A stretch of 64,000 bases of DNA. Origin: Metridium senile (taxonomy: Eukaryota; Cnidaria; Anthozoa; Actiniaria; Metridiidae). This document shows positions 1 through 13,200 of the stretch, one piece after another; the first letter of the stretch is position 1; every line of letters starts with the position of its first letter. The notes beneath the pieces are model-generated. The model saw nothing but the letters and a program-made list of their open reading frames with translations. It was not told the origin of the DNA and searched no databases. The position numbers and the translations under genes are program-made. Location: contig OX459104.1 of assembly GCA_949775045.1 (NCBI GenBank), positions 7,481,427 through 7,545,426 of the forward strand. The letters run 5' to 3'.

Positions 1-153
1 AGAGAAGACAGGTCAGACTCGCCATCTCCATCTGTCCATTTAGATATTGCCAAACTACTGCTTTTACATGGAGCCGATGGGGAGTCTTGCACAGATTTTT
101 GTGCAGACTTCCCCCAGCTTCATACATTTCTAACCAAGGAAATTGATTACTCT

Positions 154-2557
154 AGATTACTTCCTAACCTGTGGCTTCATATCAAAGATGGTAACCAATA
201 TACGCGCAAGAAGAGGCAACATGGACGGCATCTTCGATAAAGACCACGCAGCGCTCGAAATGAAACTCAGGATACCAAAGTCTAAGGCAGCGATAAAACG
301 ATTCCTACCACGCAAACATACACGCGCACGAATCAACCTTACGTGCCTAATGGATGACCCAGATAAGCTAAAGGAGTATGTGGAAACACTGAATGAACAG
401 CTGGGCGATGTGGAAGATGCCAATAAAGTTGACGATATCTGCGACTATATAGTCGAAGCAGTGCAGCATACCACCACAGTAGTCTGCCCTCAAATCACCC
501 ATGCACCCATAAACAAACCGTGGGAAGACGATGCGCTAAAAGAACTCAGCATCCGGGTGAGACAATCTGCCGCGGGCACTGTAGAACGCAAACAGCTCCA
601 AGGAAAATTACGGGCCAAAAGAAAAGCCCTAATGGATGAATACTATGGCCGTAAAAGCGACGAAATCAACACCCTACATGAAGAAAAAAAAGTATCTCAG
701 GAGTTCAAGGCGGCACGAAAAATGGCCAGTGGTATGCACAACAACGGGGTCGTCGGGTGTAGTAAGGCTGCTCTTTCGGAGCACTTCACAAAACACTTTC
801 AGGACAGAGGAGACATCCCGATACCGACCGACCTGGTCAATGCTGAAGAACTGGACTTTGTAAAAGAAGGACTGGAGGCCCAAGATAACATCAACGAAAC
901 TGCACCGGGACCTAAAGAAATAGGGGAGACTATCAGAATGATGAAGAATGGACGATGCGAGGGCGCTGGTGACCGCCTAAAAAACGAACAGATAAAGTAT
1001 GGTGCTGATGCGGTAAAACTCGTACAATGGCTCGTGCTCCTCTTTGCGATGATTTGGCAGTGCGTTCAGGTTCCAGCAGTTTGATGCGTAAGCAAGATAA
1101 CAGCACTTTATAAAAAAGGCGCACACTGTGATCCCGCCAACTATAGGCCACTGAGTGTGACCAGTACGTTGAGCCGGTTACTACCGATGCTGATCTGCAA
1201 GCGACTAGAGGTCGCCTATAACAAGTTACTCGACTGGTCACAATGTGGATTCAGGCGCAACTCATCATGTGCAGACGCAGTACATATACTCCATGAGTGT
1301 ATCACCAAATACAACGAACAAATCTACATCCTGTATGTCGACCTAACGGCTGCGTATGATAAACTACCAAGGAAACTCCTTTTCTACCTACTATACAAAC
1401 GCTTTAAGTGCCACAAGTTAATCGACCTCATAAAAGCTATATACACAGGAACTACCGCCACCATCAAAGGACACAATACCAAGATCAACATACAAGAGGG
1501 GTGCCGGCAGGGTGGTATTAAGTCACCCCTTCTCTTTAATGTATACCTTGATTTTGTAGCACGCATTATCGACAGTCGCCTAACCAACCAACTTGGCATA
1601 GCGTACGGCATTCACTTTGAGTACTGCATCCCAGGAGAATGTACAAATAGAACACAACGGACAACATGCCATGCCAATGGTCACACTTGGATCAAGAAGA
1701 TCTTATATGCAGACGATGCTGCCTTCCTATTCAGCACCAAGTCGGCCATTCAAGTAGCAATTTACATCATCAACGACACCCTGGTAGAATACGGTCTTGT
1801 GTTATCAGTGAAGAAGACCGAAACGCAGGTGGTCAACTCAACAGACTACGAGGAGGAAAATCTGATAGAGCTTAACGGGACAAAGATCAAGAATTCCAAA
1901 GTGTTCAAGTACTTGGGCGTGAACATTGACCCGAACAACGACACAGCTATGACCGCACAGCGCATAGCTGCTGCATGGGGCAAGTACAGTGAACTTAAAC
2001 GCGTTTTGACTGACCACCGCATAAAAATGGGTATTCGACGTAACTTCCTACAGGCCTATTGTCGATCGCGCCTCACGTACACCGCACATACATGGGATAT
2101 TAGCGAGAAGAATTTGGCCAGCTTAGAGGTAGTGTGGCGCAAAATGCTACGAAGTATGATAAAAGGAGGCCACAAGAGGCGCAACAGCCCACCCACGCGC
2201 AACAAGAAGGAATCACTACGAGCTTATAACCAGCGCATCAGTAAACAAGAGTGGGACTACGCATACATCTACAACAACGATGACATCTACCGCATCACCG
2301 GTGCTGGTCGTCTTGACGTTTTCATCCGGAAACAAACGATGCGTTGGCTCGGTCATGTGGTCCGCATGGAAAATTTCATGCCACAGAAGCAGATACTCTT
2401 CGCCAAAAACCAACGTAAATACTCACACGATCGCTGGCTAAAATTAGAAAAATGGACGGGCCTCGACAGAGGCCAGATCAGGTCAATGATGATGAAGAAG
2501 GAACAATTTCATAGCTGGCTGGACGTTTGGGCCAGACCAGCTACTCCCAACGGCTAG
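154..2557 (+). pseudogene. LINE ORF2 remnant: endonuclease tail plus reverse transcriptase, one nonsense codon
   Basis: One frame stays open for 2.4 kb apart from a TGA at 1082-1084. Before the stop lie the end of an endonuclease (DHAALEMKL, resembling the SDH motif) and the first RT blocks. After it come ANYRPLSV, VDLTAAYDKLP, GCRQGGIKSPLLF and the catalytic YADDAAF box, then a thumb/C-terminal part with WLGHVVRM, a motif I know from RTE-like and related craniate/invertebrate LINEs. The stop sits where a Trp codon is plausible (TGG to TGA). The element could not move itself: it is 5'-truncated and lacks most of the endonuclease. Clade assignment is uncertain. Confidence 0.87.
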
Positions 2558-2585
2558 CCGTTACACGGAGGATACAAGCTTTACT
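154..2585 (+). mobile_element. 5'-truncated APE-type LINE inserted in the RNase L-like pseudogene
   Basis: The flanks share the 7-base direct repeat TTACTCT (147-153 and 2586-2592). The uninterrupted paralogue around 34,130-34,145 shows the site without an insertion. The element is therefore 2,432 bp, begins inside the apurinic-type endonuclease region, and runs in the same orientation as the host gene. No long poly(A) is visible; the 3' end is a short TTTACTTTACT-like tail. The truncated 5' end with a target duplication is the usual product of target-primed reverse transcription. Confidence 0.88.
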
Positions 2586-3951
2586 TTACTCTCAAATCCC
2601 TATAAGCATTCCGTGGACTTCTTACTCTACAAGGCACAAAGCCAAACTTGGAAGTGTCGCACGGTGACAGAATTTTGAACAAATCGGTACTTACTGGTTT
2701 CACAAAGAACCCATTGGTAGCGGATCATTTGGTCATGTGTTTGCTGGAATCAACGAGAAATACGGAAGGGAGATTGCCATCAAGAAAATTGAAAAGTTAC
2801 GTATGGTACGACCACAAGACAAGCGAGAGATTAGGAATCTCACAGCTCTGGCAGACTGTCAGCAAGTTGTTACCTACATCTATTTTGATGATAGCGAAAA
2901 GAACTTTGTGTACATTGTTTTAGAACTAATGGAAGGACATCTAGATGAATACTTTGCTAGGAGTTTCTTTCTTCCACGTCAAAGTTCTTTACTTTGCAAA
3001 GATGTGGTTATGGGGCTCAAGTATTTACGTGGTTGCAAACCAAAGCCTATCCTCCATCGTGATCTCAAACCAGGCAACATTCTTTACAAGGTTCACCCCA
3101 AGATTTGTCTGAAGATTTTGGCCTAAGCAGCCCTCTGACTACTACTGGGACTACTGTCCTTGGAACTACTGCTGGTGCACGATGTTGGATGATTGCACCC
3201 GAAGTGATCCGTAAGAATCCGTATAAGCACTCTGAGGAATCTGACAACTATTCTTGTGGACTTCTGCTCCACTATATTTTGTCATTGCAAAAGCATCCAT
3301 TTAACCCTGCTGATTGTTCCAATAATACAAGAGAAGTCATCGATCTTAAAACTCAATACAATATGTTTAACAACACGATGGAAGGTTGGGATGATAAACT
3401 TTCTCAAGAGGCCACACACCTCATTAAAGCTCTTTTGACAAGCAATGTTGCTGAGCGACAGTCAGCTGCTGATTCATTATCTCATCCTCTGTTTTGGTCC
3501 AAAAAAAAAGGATAGCACTTCTAACTGCTGTTGGAAACCAACAAGAAATCGAAAGTCCCCTTCCAGTCTCTGGTCCTTTTGGTGCAGTCGAATCGGATTT
3601 AGAAGCGGAATTCTCTAGAATAGTAAAACATTCCAAATGGGATGATGCTAGTACATGCCTAGTATTTACGCCGAAATGACGAAGCCTATCGTTAAAGGAA
3701 AAGCTCCTCCGCGGAAACCAAGACAGTACAAAACTGGGTCTGTGGTAGAGTTAATTCGCTTTATCAGGAACTCAATCGCTCACGTTTCCGATGCACACAG
3801 AACAACTAATGTCAGAAAACAAATCCTTGAAGATGCTGTGCTCCTGGTCGAGTTCCCTCACCTTGTCATAGAAGTCTTTAAGGTCGTCAACAAACATGGG
3901 TGGGATACAAGAGAAGAGATCAAGTATGCATTGTCAAGTGAATAGATGAAT

Positions 3952-4605
3952 GTAAGCTGTCTGTTTACACATATATATTTATTCACTCATCCATCCATCG
4001 ATTTATTCATTCGTTCATTTATATGTCATTGCATTCTTGTATTTTTGAGTTACTGAGTAGGTAATAATCTTTGACTCATCGATTTATTATTTTTTCCCAG
4101 TTCACTTAGCAAATCACTCACTCATTTATTTATTTGTCCATCCATTCACTCACTCATTTGTCCATTCATGTATTACGAGGGCCGCAAGGTCATTAGTGTA
4201 AATATGATCAGGGCCATCTGCTTGATTAGCCCAGCTAGTCAGGTGGCCCGTACCTTTCTTGGTATGTATATCCATATTTGTTTATATCTAATATGTATTA
4301 CTATCATTTGTACGTACCAATAAAGTTATTGTATTATATTCGTTCATTTACCAATTTATTCATTCACCCATTCATTCAATCATTAGGTAATTGTTTTAAT
4401 GATTTATTCGTTTGTTGCGGCTCACTTAGCGAATCACTAACTCATTAATTTAATCATTAATTTTCATATTCATTCGCCAATTATTTATTCGTTTATTCAT
4501 TCATTGGTTCATTGATTCATTCACCCATTCATTTATTCTCCAATTATGTTATCCATTGTGTCGGTATTCCTTGATGTATTCAATCAGTGTTATTTGTATT
4601 TGTAG
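3952..4605 (+). repeat. Last intron of the copy A gene, degenerate ATTC-type simple repeat
   Basis: Between a GTAAG donor and a TTTGTAG acceptor the sequence is mostly degenerate ATTC/ATTT/CCAT tetranucleotide repeat. The same intron, also repeat-filled, lies at 35,490-35,919 and about 37,800-38,861. An AATAAA-like string at 4319 lies inside it. No gene is seen. Confidence 0.6.
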
Positions 4606-4700
4606 GAACAATACCTGGATGGGATGCTAATTCTCCTGGATGGTACTACAGTCCATGCACAGTTCAGAGGAACATATTAATAAAGGCATACATGTCATAT
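4606..4700 (+). other. Terminal exon of the RNase L-like gene, copy A, with poly(A) signal
   Basis: After the acceptor AG at 4604-4605 comes a short segment conserved in three places in this window (here, 35,920 and 38,862). An AATAAA lies at 4679-4684, so it is likely the 3' exon. The KEN stop precedes the intron, so it should be 3' UTR. One frame nevertheless stays open in all three copies and begins TIPGWDA. Whether it is ever translated cannot be told. Confidence 0.5.
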
Positions 4701-4770
4701 GAAAACATCTTATAAGCCAAGTAAATCGATGTATATCTCAATATTCTACAAATTGATAACCGATACATAA

Positions 4771-4905
4771 TAGAGGGAGTTCCATGGCAGCCATGTTTGA
4801 AGGCAAGTACAAAAGAAAGTTTTTGAATGACAAAGGATTTCATTTCCCTTGAGAAGAAAGCACTATTGTTTTGACCACAAACATGGCTGCCATGAAATCC
4901 CTCTA
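4771..4905. repeat. Hairpin MITE-like repeat, copy A
   Basis: Imperfect inverted repeats with a TAGAGGG end and a CATGGCAGCCATGTTT core flank a 70-80-base loop. The same hairpin is found at matching positions in copies B (36,121-36,254) and C (39,070-39,194), so it predates the duplication. Confidence 0.7.
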
Positions 4906-5337
4906 TTTCAATATTCTACTAATTCTACTAATTGATAACGAATGTTACCAAAGTTGAGTGTACGTAGATATAAACGATAGGTAAATTAAAATAAAGTAAT
5001 TTGTAACACCATAAAAATGTTGACTTAAATTTAGTGCAAGTCAATGTTTTTTATGGGGTTAGACATTTCTTTATATATTACCTTTTGTCTTGTTATACCG
5101 ACAAACATGAACAAAAAACGACTGGTACACTTTGATTTTTGAACCGTTAAAATATTAATATTTATGAAATACTTAACATATATAATGAATGCTAGAACTT
5201 TTCTTTTGCGTTTTACAAAAAATCTAAAGCACTAAATTAGAGATAAAAAAAAGCACTATGAACACGGAAAGCGTTTTATATTTGTTAAATATATTTTCCA
5301 AGTTATCTTTATATTTCTGAATCTCATAATTTTTGTA

Positions 5338-5500
5338 TAGCCTCCTCCGCAGGCATCTCTTAGGCAGAAAAAAACGAAGAAAAAGAAAAAAACACGTCGC
5401 GGGCTTCCTGTGGCATATGGCAAAAAAAGACTTTCAACACAGGAACCCCAAAATCACGAACATCACTCTCGGACTCAGGAGTTTCCTGCGGAGGAGGCTA
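5338..5500. mobile_element. 163-bp MITE with 9-bp target duplication
   Basis: Terminal inverted repeats begin TAGCCTCCTCCGCAGG and the flanks carry the 9-base direct repeat ATTTTTGTA (5329-5337 and 5501-5509). No coding capacity is credible. A 9-bp duplication is typical of Mutator-like elements. The same insertion is present at 39,785-39,950, so it arrived before the A/C duplication. Confidence 0.82.
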
Positions 5501-5941
5501 ATTTTTGTATATAAGTTTAACTTTTGCTATTCAAAATTAAATGAACCGAAGTTTAAACTTGAAGCAATAATATATACAAACAACAAAACATGAATTCTTT
5601 TTTTTTTTCCTTTTTATATTTTGAGCCAAGTCAGTTAATTGTTGAAGTTTTTCTTCGTAGAACGCTCAATTCAATAAAAATATAAAAAAGTTATTTTGTC
5701 CCATATGTTGTTTAAAAAACTACTATTTTCACTGAATTGAGGTTTTTACGATTTTGTATTTATTTTATTTACTTATATATTTTGGTTAACATCTAAAATA
5801 CATACAAAGCTAAATTATCATGTTAATTGCTAGATTGAATAAAAAATTAATGACTTCACTATAAATACATAACTCATTTACATGTTAAAAAACTTTACAA
5901 CTCTAAAAGTTCTTCATCAAAACATCAAAAAACGAGCTTAA

Positions 5942-6935
5942 GAGTGACCGTCAGGAAATATCGACCAAACGTGTGCAAGATAGAAAAATCCAAATTCTTC
6001 AAACTTTGTCAGAATATAGGTATGGATGAGCTATTTCTAAAAATATAACTCTCAGTTCGCTCGGATTTTTATTTCAGAAGATATGCAATATTTTCGTTTT
6101 GAGGCCCGATTGACCGATTTCACACGCTCCATACAGTGGGTCACTTGGAGCTCAATTCCAACTTTGAATCAAACTTTGCCAAAAATCTAAACCAGAGCCT
6201 TCAAAGAGCAGATAATTCTGTGTTCAACCGTAGTTCATTTGAACGATTTTATTAAAATCTAAATATTTTAGCGATTTTACAATTTATGCTTATTTTGCCG
6301 ATTTTCAAACAATCCAAAATAGCCTAAATTCAGAAGCCAAAATCGGCAACTGGACATCTGCTTTGAGCAATGACTTGACATTCCAGTGAAAGCACATTGT
6401 TTCTTCTTCAATATTCTGCAATAAAATTTTTGGGCTGCTAAAAAGAACGAATTTTATAACACCAAACGTAAGTGACCTTTAGGTCAAAACACACTCGTTC
6501 CACAATCAACATCTGCTGTATCAAATCCGTCAAAGTTAAACAAAAAACATTTAAACGACTTCTCACGATCTGTTTCTGCCTAAACCAAAGTTGGAAATCA
6601 ACTGAGGGAATTATTTTACGAGTTTCTGGGAGTTTTACCTGAAAATGCTGATAATTTGCGGCTAATTTGTGACAGTTGAATTGTAAACACGTGTGACAGT
6701 TGTAGACGTAACTGGTATACATCGGTAAAGTGATAATTCTATTTGTCTCCACAATCTTCCACTGTTGTATAGTAATCCATCGGTTAGCATTTCAATTGAG
6801 ATTGAGTGTGGCAGTTCCAAAGAAGTGATTTTTATAAAAGAATTCGCTCGACGATCATGAGCTAAACTACATAAACATCACATGTCAACACGGCATGATG
6901 GTTATTGAGCGAGCGTGACACACAGGAACCCCGAG
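5942..6935 (+). repeat. Left terminal inverted repeat of the TTAA element
   Basis: This is the reverse complement of 14,387-15,380 over 994 bases, from GAGTGACCGTCAGG at the tip to CACAGGAACCCCGAG at the inner edge. A minus-strand frame at 6438-6752 recurs unchanged in the other arm; I treat it as a chance frame, not a gene. Confidence 0.93.
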
Positions 6936-7240
6936 CTTTATAAATAAATGTATTTAAAAGTGTACAAATGATTAATTAAAACGTTTTTTAAGGCTTTAAT
7001 AATGCAACGAACTCTTGAAATAAGAAGCTATGTTAAAATATTATTATGGTATTTTTGGTAATAAAAGATCAAAGAATGCACATATTGCAACACTAAGCAT
7101 TTTTCAAAATCCTTGTCAAAACAAATTTATTGCGCAACTATAAAACCTGATAGTAACTGGTTAAAAATGCAGAAATTACCAGTTAAGAGGTCCAGTCAAA
7201 AGTAGTGAGTAGCTCATACGCGACATGGCTATCTCTTAGT

Positions 7241-10200
7241 ATGGCATCGTGCATTTACGCTACATATGTTGGAGGTTTGTGCGGAAATAGTCAGTATAAC
7301 CCTGCAAACTCTACATGCGTGTTCATTGGAGCGTGTAATAAAGATATCAAAAGTCATTTAAAGAGTTTCCACTGCTATGATTCAACTTTGAAGGTTGAGA
7401 AAGATCTTCTTTTGGCTAGAGCAGGTACGTTTACTTTACTTGATTACTATGACTAGTTTATATCTATCCTATAACGATCATTGACTATCGTTTCATAAGT
7501 ACTACACAGATATAAGTACTGCAAAGTTATATAATGACTTGATAACTGAATGATCACAAGTATTTGTGTCTCTTGCGTAATATATGACTCTATGCTCGTA
7601 CATGTGGTCACAATTCTACGATACAGGTCTATGTTTTAACAGCTATGCCACAAAGATCGAAATACAAACATAACTAATCTATAAAATGTTTCATTGCATG
7701 TTGTAGGAATTTTTGACGAGTTGGAATCCAACAAAATATCGATATGTCCCAGACATCGAGAACTTTTTGGAATAAGGTGGCGCTCTACTTCAAGGACATA
7801 TTGTACTTCACCTTTTGATTGGGCTCCTCATGGACAGAAAAAAGTAAAGGGAGACCGTGGAATAACATCAGCTCAATCGCAGTCACTTTATAATCTGACA
7901 GGAATTCTTGTCCCTGTTGCATCGCGTAAGCTGTTTCTGCAATTTTTTTGTCATTTCTCCTTAACCATTATCAGTGTTATTCCCGAGTTCTGAAATGTGT
8001 AATTTTCATTTTCTTCAGCAATTTGTAAGAAGTGCAGAATTGAATTGACAAAGACAACACCTTCTGAATCTGGTATACACACGACCGTTGAAGACGTAGG
8101 GGATGCACCTGATCCCGTTACTGTTACTCTCCCCACTGCAGATCTACATAGCTTACAACTGACTCCTCCAAAATCGTCAACAGGTGTTGAGGTACGTAAG
8201 TCCGATATATAAAACATGCCATATTGGGGGCTATAACGTGTCATGCTTGAACATTTATTGAGTGATTCATTGATATTATGTGTTCACAACGATTTCATTA
8301 AAAGTTCCTCTTTACATAAGGGAGTGTACGTTTTTAATAAGGGGGAGTATTTGTGAAGGGTCAAGCTATTCCTTTATTTTGCGAGAGGGAGGGATACCAT
8401 TTAATTTTCATTATGTTAGAAAGTAACCGCACTTTTTTCTCTTCATATCGATGCTGTCTAAAAGTACACACGAGTGACCACAAGTGACCACGAGTGAAAA
8501 AATGAAAATATGAAAAAAAGAAAAAATGGAAAAACGAAAAACAACCAAATAACGTAACAGTATAAAATAACAAATATGGAAGCAATAGAAAAGAAAAATG
8601 AATTACATTTAAAAATTAATAGAAAATTTAACATGAAATGATATGACAACAGACAATTCAAATGATAAACAAAAGGACGCGACAACAAATGGCTTGTAAA
8701 AGTATCGGGCAATTCAAAAATCTCATTATTTTGACGACAATTATATAAAACTTGGCAAAGCATAAGAAATGATATATTTCTACAATGAAGAGTAAAAGAA
8801 ATGAAAATTGGATGAAAAATGAAAAACATGAAAACGTGAAAGAAAAACATTTTTTTACAAGAAGTATTTTAAAAGCTTAACTCATTCATTTCAGTTGCTA
8901 CCGATCGTAGCCTATTTAAGAGTAAAAACTCTTTACCGATGAAACATACACTAACTAAAATAGAAACAATAGAATAGACAACCGAAAAACAAAGGATTTT
9001 GCTATTATTTAATTAACAATATTTAGTTAAGTTGTTTCACGGTTGTAGTGCTAGTACCCTATTAAAACAGCAACAACGTCTAAATTATCTAATAGTAACA
9101 ATAAAACTTCAAAAAATGAATTATATAGCAAAATGATCATTTCATGTTTAACTTTCTGTTAATTTTTAAATGTAATTCATTTTTCTTTTCTATTGCTTCC
9201 ATATTTGTTATTTTATACTGTTACGTTATTTGGTTGTTTTTTCTTTTTTCAATTTTTTTCCTTTTTTTCAATTTTTTTCCTATTTTTCTTTTTTCATATT
9301 TTCATTTTTTCACTCGTGGTCACTCGTGTGTACTTTTAGACAGCATCCTTCATATCTGCAATTGCCAAAAAGTAATGGTAAATTTAAATTTAAAAACGTA
9401 AAATCCCTTCCCTAAGAGTGCGGCATGTATTTTGAAGAATACTAATAATAAAAGTAACTGGCTTAGTTTCTTTCGTCAATCTGACTTAATCGAAAATTCA
9501 TGAATGAAAAGTCACGAGCAAGGGATTTGAAACTCGTGCATGGTTTGTATATTTTATATGCTGCCTAAACATAAGAAATATTGATGGGTGAAACGTGATG
9601 CCAACCACTCATTGGCTACACTGAGCACTCATTGTAAGTCCCAGCCGGATAATTTCAAGAGAATTAACTTTATATTTTTACTTCTATAATCAGTAATATC
9701 GAACTGTTACTTTGCAGATTAAGATAAGTGATGACAGCGACGATTTGTGCGAAGGGCTAAAAAAATCTTAACATTGCGTCAGAGCAAAGTATTTACCAAC
9801 CAGAAAGCTCAGGCGAAAGCAGTAACGGATCAAACGGAAGCAATGAATCTACCTTAGTATTACGCCGTTTGAAGTTAAATAATTTCCTGTCATCCAGTGG
9901 TAAAGATCCTGTAAAAGTGTCCAAAAAGACATGGGCGTACTCAAGTGTTAGAACGAAAAAGGATCGCATTTCTAAAGCGAAAGATGCTGTAGTATCCTCG
10001 TTGGAAGTAATTGCTCCAGACGACCCGGGATCCCTTTGGTTAGGGTTAAAGAAATCTCAGTCTGTGGAAATAGCTTTAGGGATAGCATCCAAGCAAGAAG
10101 ATGAAAAATACCTCCGTTCATTAGCAGAAACATATGAGAACGCTGCCAGTTGGGACACTCGAAGGCAGATTTTATCAATTATGGCAGATATCGTACCATC

Positions 10201-13200
10201 TTCAGTCATCCAACAATACATACCTGGAATCACAGAATATCGAATTAAAGTTGCCAGACAGCATAAATCTAATTATGGGCGTGGTGTACCCTTGGAAGTT
10301 ACAAAAAGTCCTAGAATGCGAGTGGATGATATCCAGTTAGACCATTTCTTATCATTCATTACAAGCCCACACGTCATCCAAGATCTCCCCTTTGGCCAGC
10401 GCTATTTACATCTCAGCAACGGAAAAGTCCTAGAAACACCTAACGTGATCAGATCGATGATCCCTCAACGCATAGTAGACCAGTACCGCCAGTTTTGTGA
10501 AGAGAGCAACTTTACTCCATTTAGTGAATCTACGATGCTACGTATACTATCATCATGTTCTGCATCGGTACGGAAATCTCTACACGGTTTAGATTATTTT
10601 ACAGCAGAGGGAGCAAAAGCTATCGACGACTTGGTTTCAATCGCAGAAAAACTTGGTGATCGTGACAGACAATGGGTTCAAAAATGTAGACAGTCGCTGA
10701 AAGAAGGAAAGCAATATCTTAAAGCAGACTACAAGGTATTATTTGTAACAATAATATTGCTTTACCCAGCCACAGGGACCCCTAATCAATCATTAATTGT
10801 AAATAGATGAAATAAAAACTTGTGTTTTAGTGATTTTTTTTGTCGCGCGCATGATTGATGAAAATTACGTGGGATTCCTGTGTTAATTAAATTCAATGTT
10901 GGGCTTCCTGTGGCACGTTGCTTGGTGACGAATGGCTGACGAATGGCAAAATTCAAAAACTTTTCTCGCGTAGCTTTTCTCGGCAAATCTCTCTATAGTT
11001 TAGTTATCACAAGGACAAGTTGTGGAGAGTTGCAATGAAAGGGTGCGGCGGCTACAGGAAGCCCAACAAATATCACGAGCAGTAGTCGAAACAGGAAGCC
11101 CAAGCAACGAACAATCGCATGCGCGCGCGTTTTTCATCTATTTTATTCATAATTATTGATTGATTAGGGGTCCTTGTGCCTAGCTATGATCAGTGCTCGC
11201 TCCGATCGCCACCACATCATTGCCTCTAAAATTTGATAAATCTATAGAAAGAGAAAAGCTGTGCCGGCTCGGATCATAAAAACGAGAGACGTTATTTGTA
11301 TAATTCACTCTAATTAGCGGTAATTAATCATTATTATAAATAATAATCACCGATATTCACCTTGCCTGTAAAAGAAAGGTTATAAATGTGTGAATGAATT
11401 ATAGTAAATGTTTCTCTCCCTTATTTTAGATACACGTTACCGACAACTCCAATGTTCCAGACCATTGTAGAGTATACGCCCTCAGTGACGGAAATGAAAA
11501 GCTACACAGCGTTGATTGTGATCATCCCCATGATAAAAGCTGCTCCTCGTGTGATGATCTCACAGTCACAATTCAGGAGATTAAGACCTATCTGGACAGC
11601 AGCCAGTTGACCGACGAAGAACGCGACAATCTGACTTATTTATACCGACAGGCTGTGCAGGCAGTTGATGCATGGAAAGCTCACCAATTGAGAACGACAC
11701 AACAAGACAAAGCACGGACCGACCTTTTAGATGATTTGGACGAATCGACCATAATGATAACATTAGACTGGGCAATGAAATTCCTCCCTGAAAAATACCG
11801 CGAGACGCAAGCAGATTGGTTTGCCAAGAGAGGAATCTCATGGCATATTAGCGTTGTTGTCCGTAAGATCAACGGCAAGCTTCAACACCAAGTGTTCGTA
11901 CATATCTGCAAGAACTGCAGCCAAGAAACTGATGACGTTCTGCTGATCGTTGAACATCTTCTTCTTACATTAAAAGAAAGCCATCCCGAAATAGAGAACG
12001 CCTTTCTTCGAGCTGATAACGCAGGCTGCTACCACAGTGTTGCCATGTTGTCAGCCAGTCATTTCATGGAGTCAACCGGCATTAACATCCAACGAGTCGA
12101 CTTCAGTGATCCGCAGGGCGGCAAAGGTCCTTGTGACAGAAAAGCAGCAACCATCAAAGCCCATGTACGTCGCTACATTAACGAAGGAAACGACGTTGTT
12201 ACTGCGTCACAATTCAAAGAGGCCATTCTATCTTATGGTGGCGTGAATGGGGTACGAATAGCCTTAGTTGACTTGGCTGGGAACCACAGCACCGTAACAG
12301 AGGGAAAAATTGAGGGTGTTAGTTTCCTCAATAACTTTTCCTACGAGAAAAGGGGCTTGGTGACTTGGAAGGCATATAGCATAGGGAAAGGAAAGGTTAT
12401 ACCATGGCCAGATTTAAAAGGTAGATATTAAACTTTGTATAGTGCACAAACATAAGGGGTTTTTTTCCGACTGACTAATAAATAGTGGATATTACACTGT
12501 GGCGCGAAGATGTGAAGTATATTTTTGTGTTGTGAAAACAATATGTTGTTTTTAACACGAGAAAATAAAATTCATTTCTTCAAGCCAACGTGTAATGTTT
12601 TTTTTTTATTATATGGACAAAAAAACATTTTTAGGACGGGCGCGTACACATACGGGACATTTGCTACATAAATTTTTCATATCTTCACTATAAATATAAT
12701 GAAAATATGGGAGATACGAGTGTTTTAGTTTCCGGTAAAACTGTTTTCCATATAATATTATACGATATTACAATGGAATCACACCATAAAGTAAGATCAC
12801 ACAAGGAAGTAATCTATATGAATAGACAGAATCAAAATATGACGATCTAGCTGTTAATGATCTTAACTGGCAAGCCTCGTGATCATGTTGAAACATCTTT
12901 CTTTGATTCGGTGTATGTACTATTTAAACTTGATATTAATTTCTCTTTAATTAGTCCGCAGCTGCTTGTCCCAGAATATCCTCACAAGCTCTAAATTCAC
13001 TGCTGGTGAATTTGTAGATATCACCCACAGAGTGTCTGACAGCAAGTCACATGATCAGATCGAAACAGTTACAACTGAGCAACAACAGCTATCTGAAAGC
13101 CCACTTTATTCTTGTCCGATTGATGGTTGTGTCTGTACTTTCCAACGCCATACCAATCTAGAGCATCACATCATGTATGGGAAGTGTACCTTTGTCGAAG

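Larger units (their letters stand above)
1..3951 (+). pseudogene. RNase L-like ankyrin-kinase-KEN gene, copy A, broken and cut by the window edge
   Basis: The bases align with the complete copy at 33,990-35,489, so this is the 3' part of an ankyrin-kinase-KEN gene; its ankyrin array would lie left of the window. Kinase text is readable in pieces: a glycine loop (IGSGSFG), the lysine motif AIKK, HRDLKPGN and APEV, then a KEN RNase domain with RNSIAH. Breaks seen against copy B: a LINE insertion at 154-2585; a TGA at 2665-2667; a 7-nt deletion near 3115 that removes the Asp of DFG; a missing A in the run ending near 3509, which puts KEN out of frame; and a 7-nt deletion near 3650. Minor in-frame changes also occur. 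The KEN reading ends with TAG at 3943-3945. A GTAAG donor follows at 3952. No protein of normal function can come from this copy. Confidence 0.93.

Noticed and set aside
154..2585. LINE reverse transcriptase as a retron or other defence RT
   Set aside because: Endonuclease tail, ORF2-type C terminus and a target duplication make it an ordinary LINE.
5333..5593. Lys/Arg-rich 86-codon frame (also at 39,780)
   Set aside because: It starts at the edge of the MITE, crosses its right end into the flank, and the two copies diverge by indels, as expected for non-coding DNA.
6438..6752. 104-codon frame present identically in both arms of the TTAA element
   Set aside because: Identity follows from the inverted repeat. 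No family motif and no reason to think it is coding.
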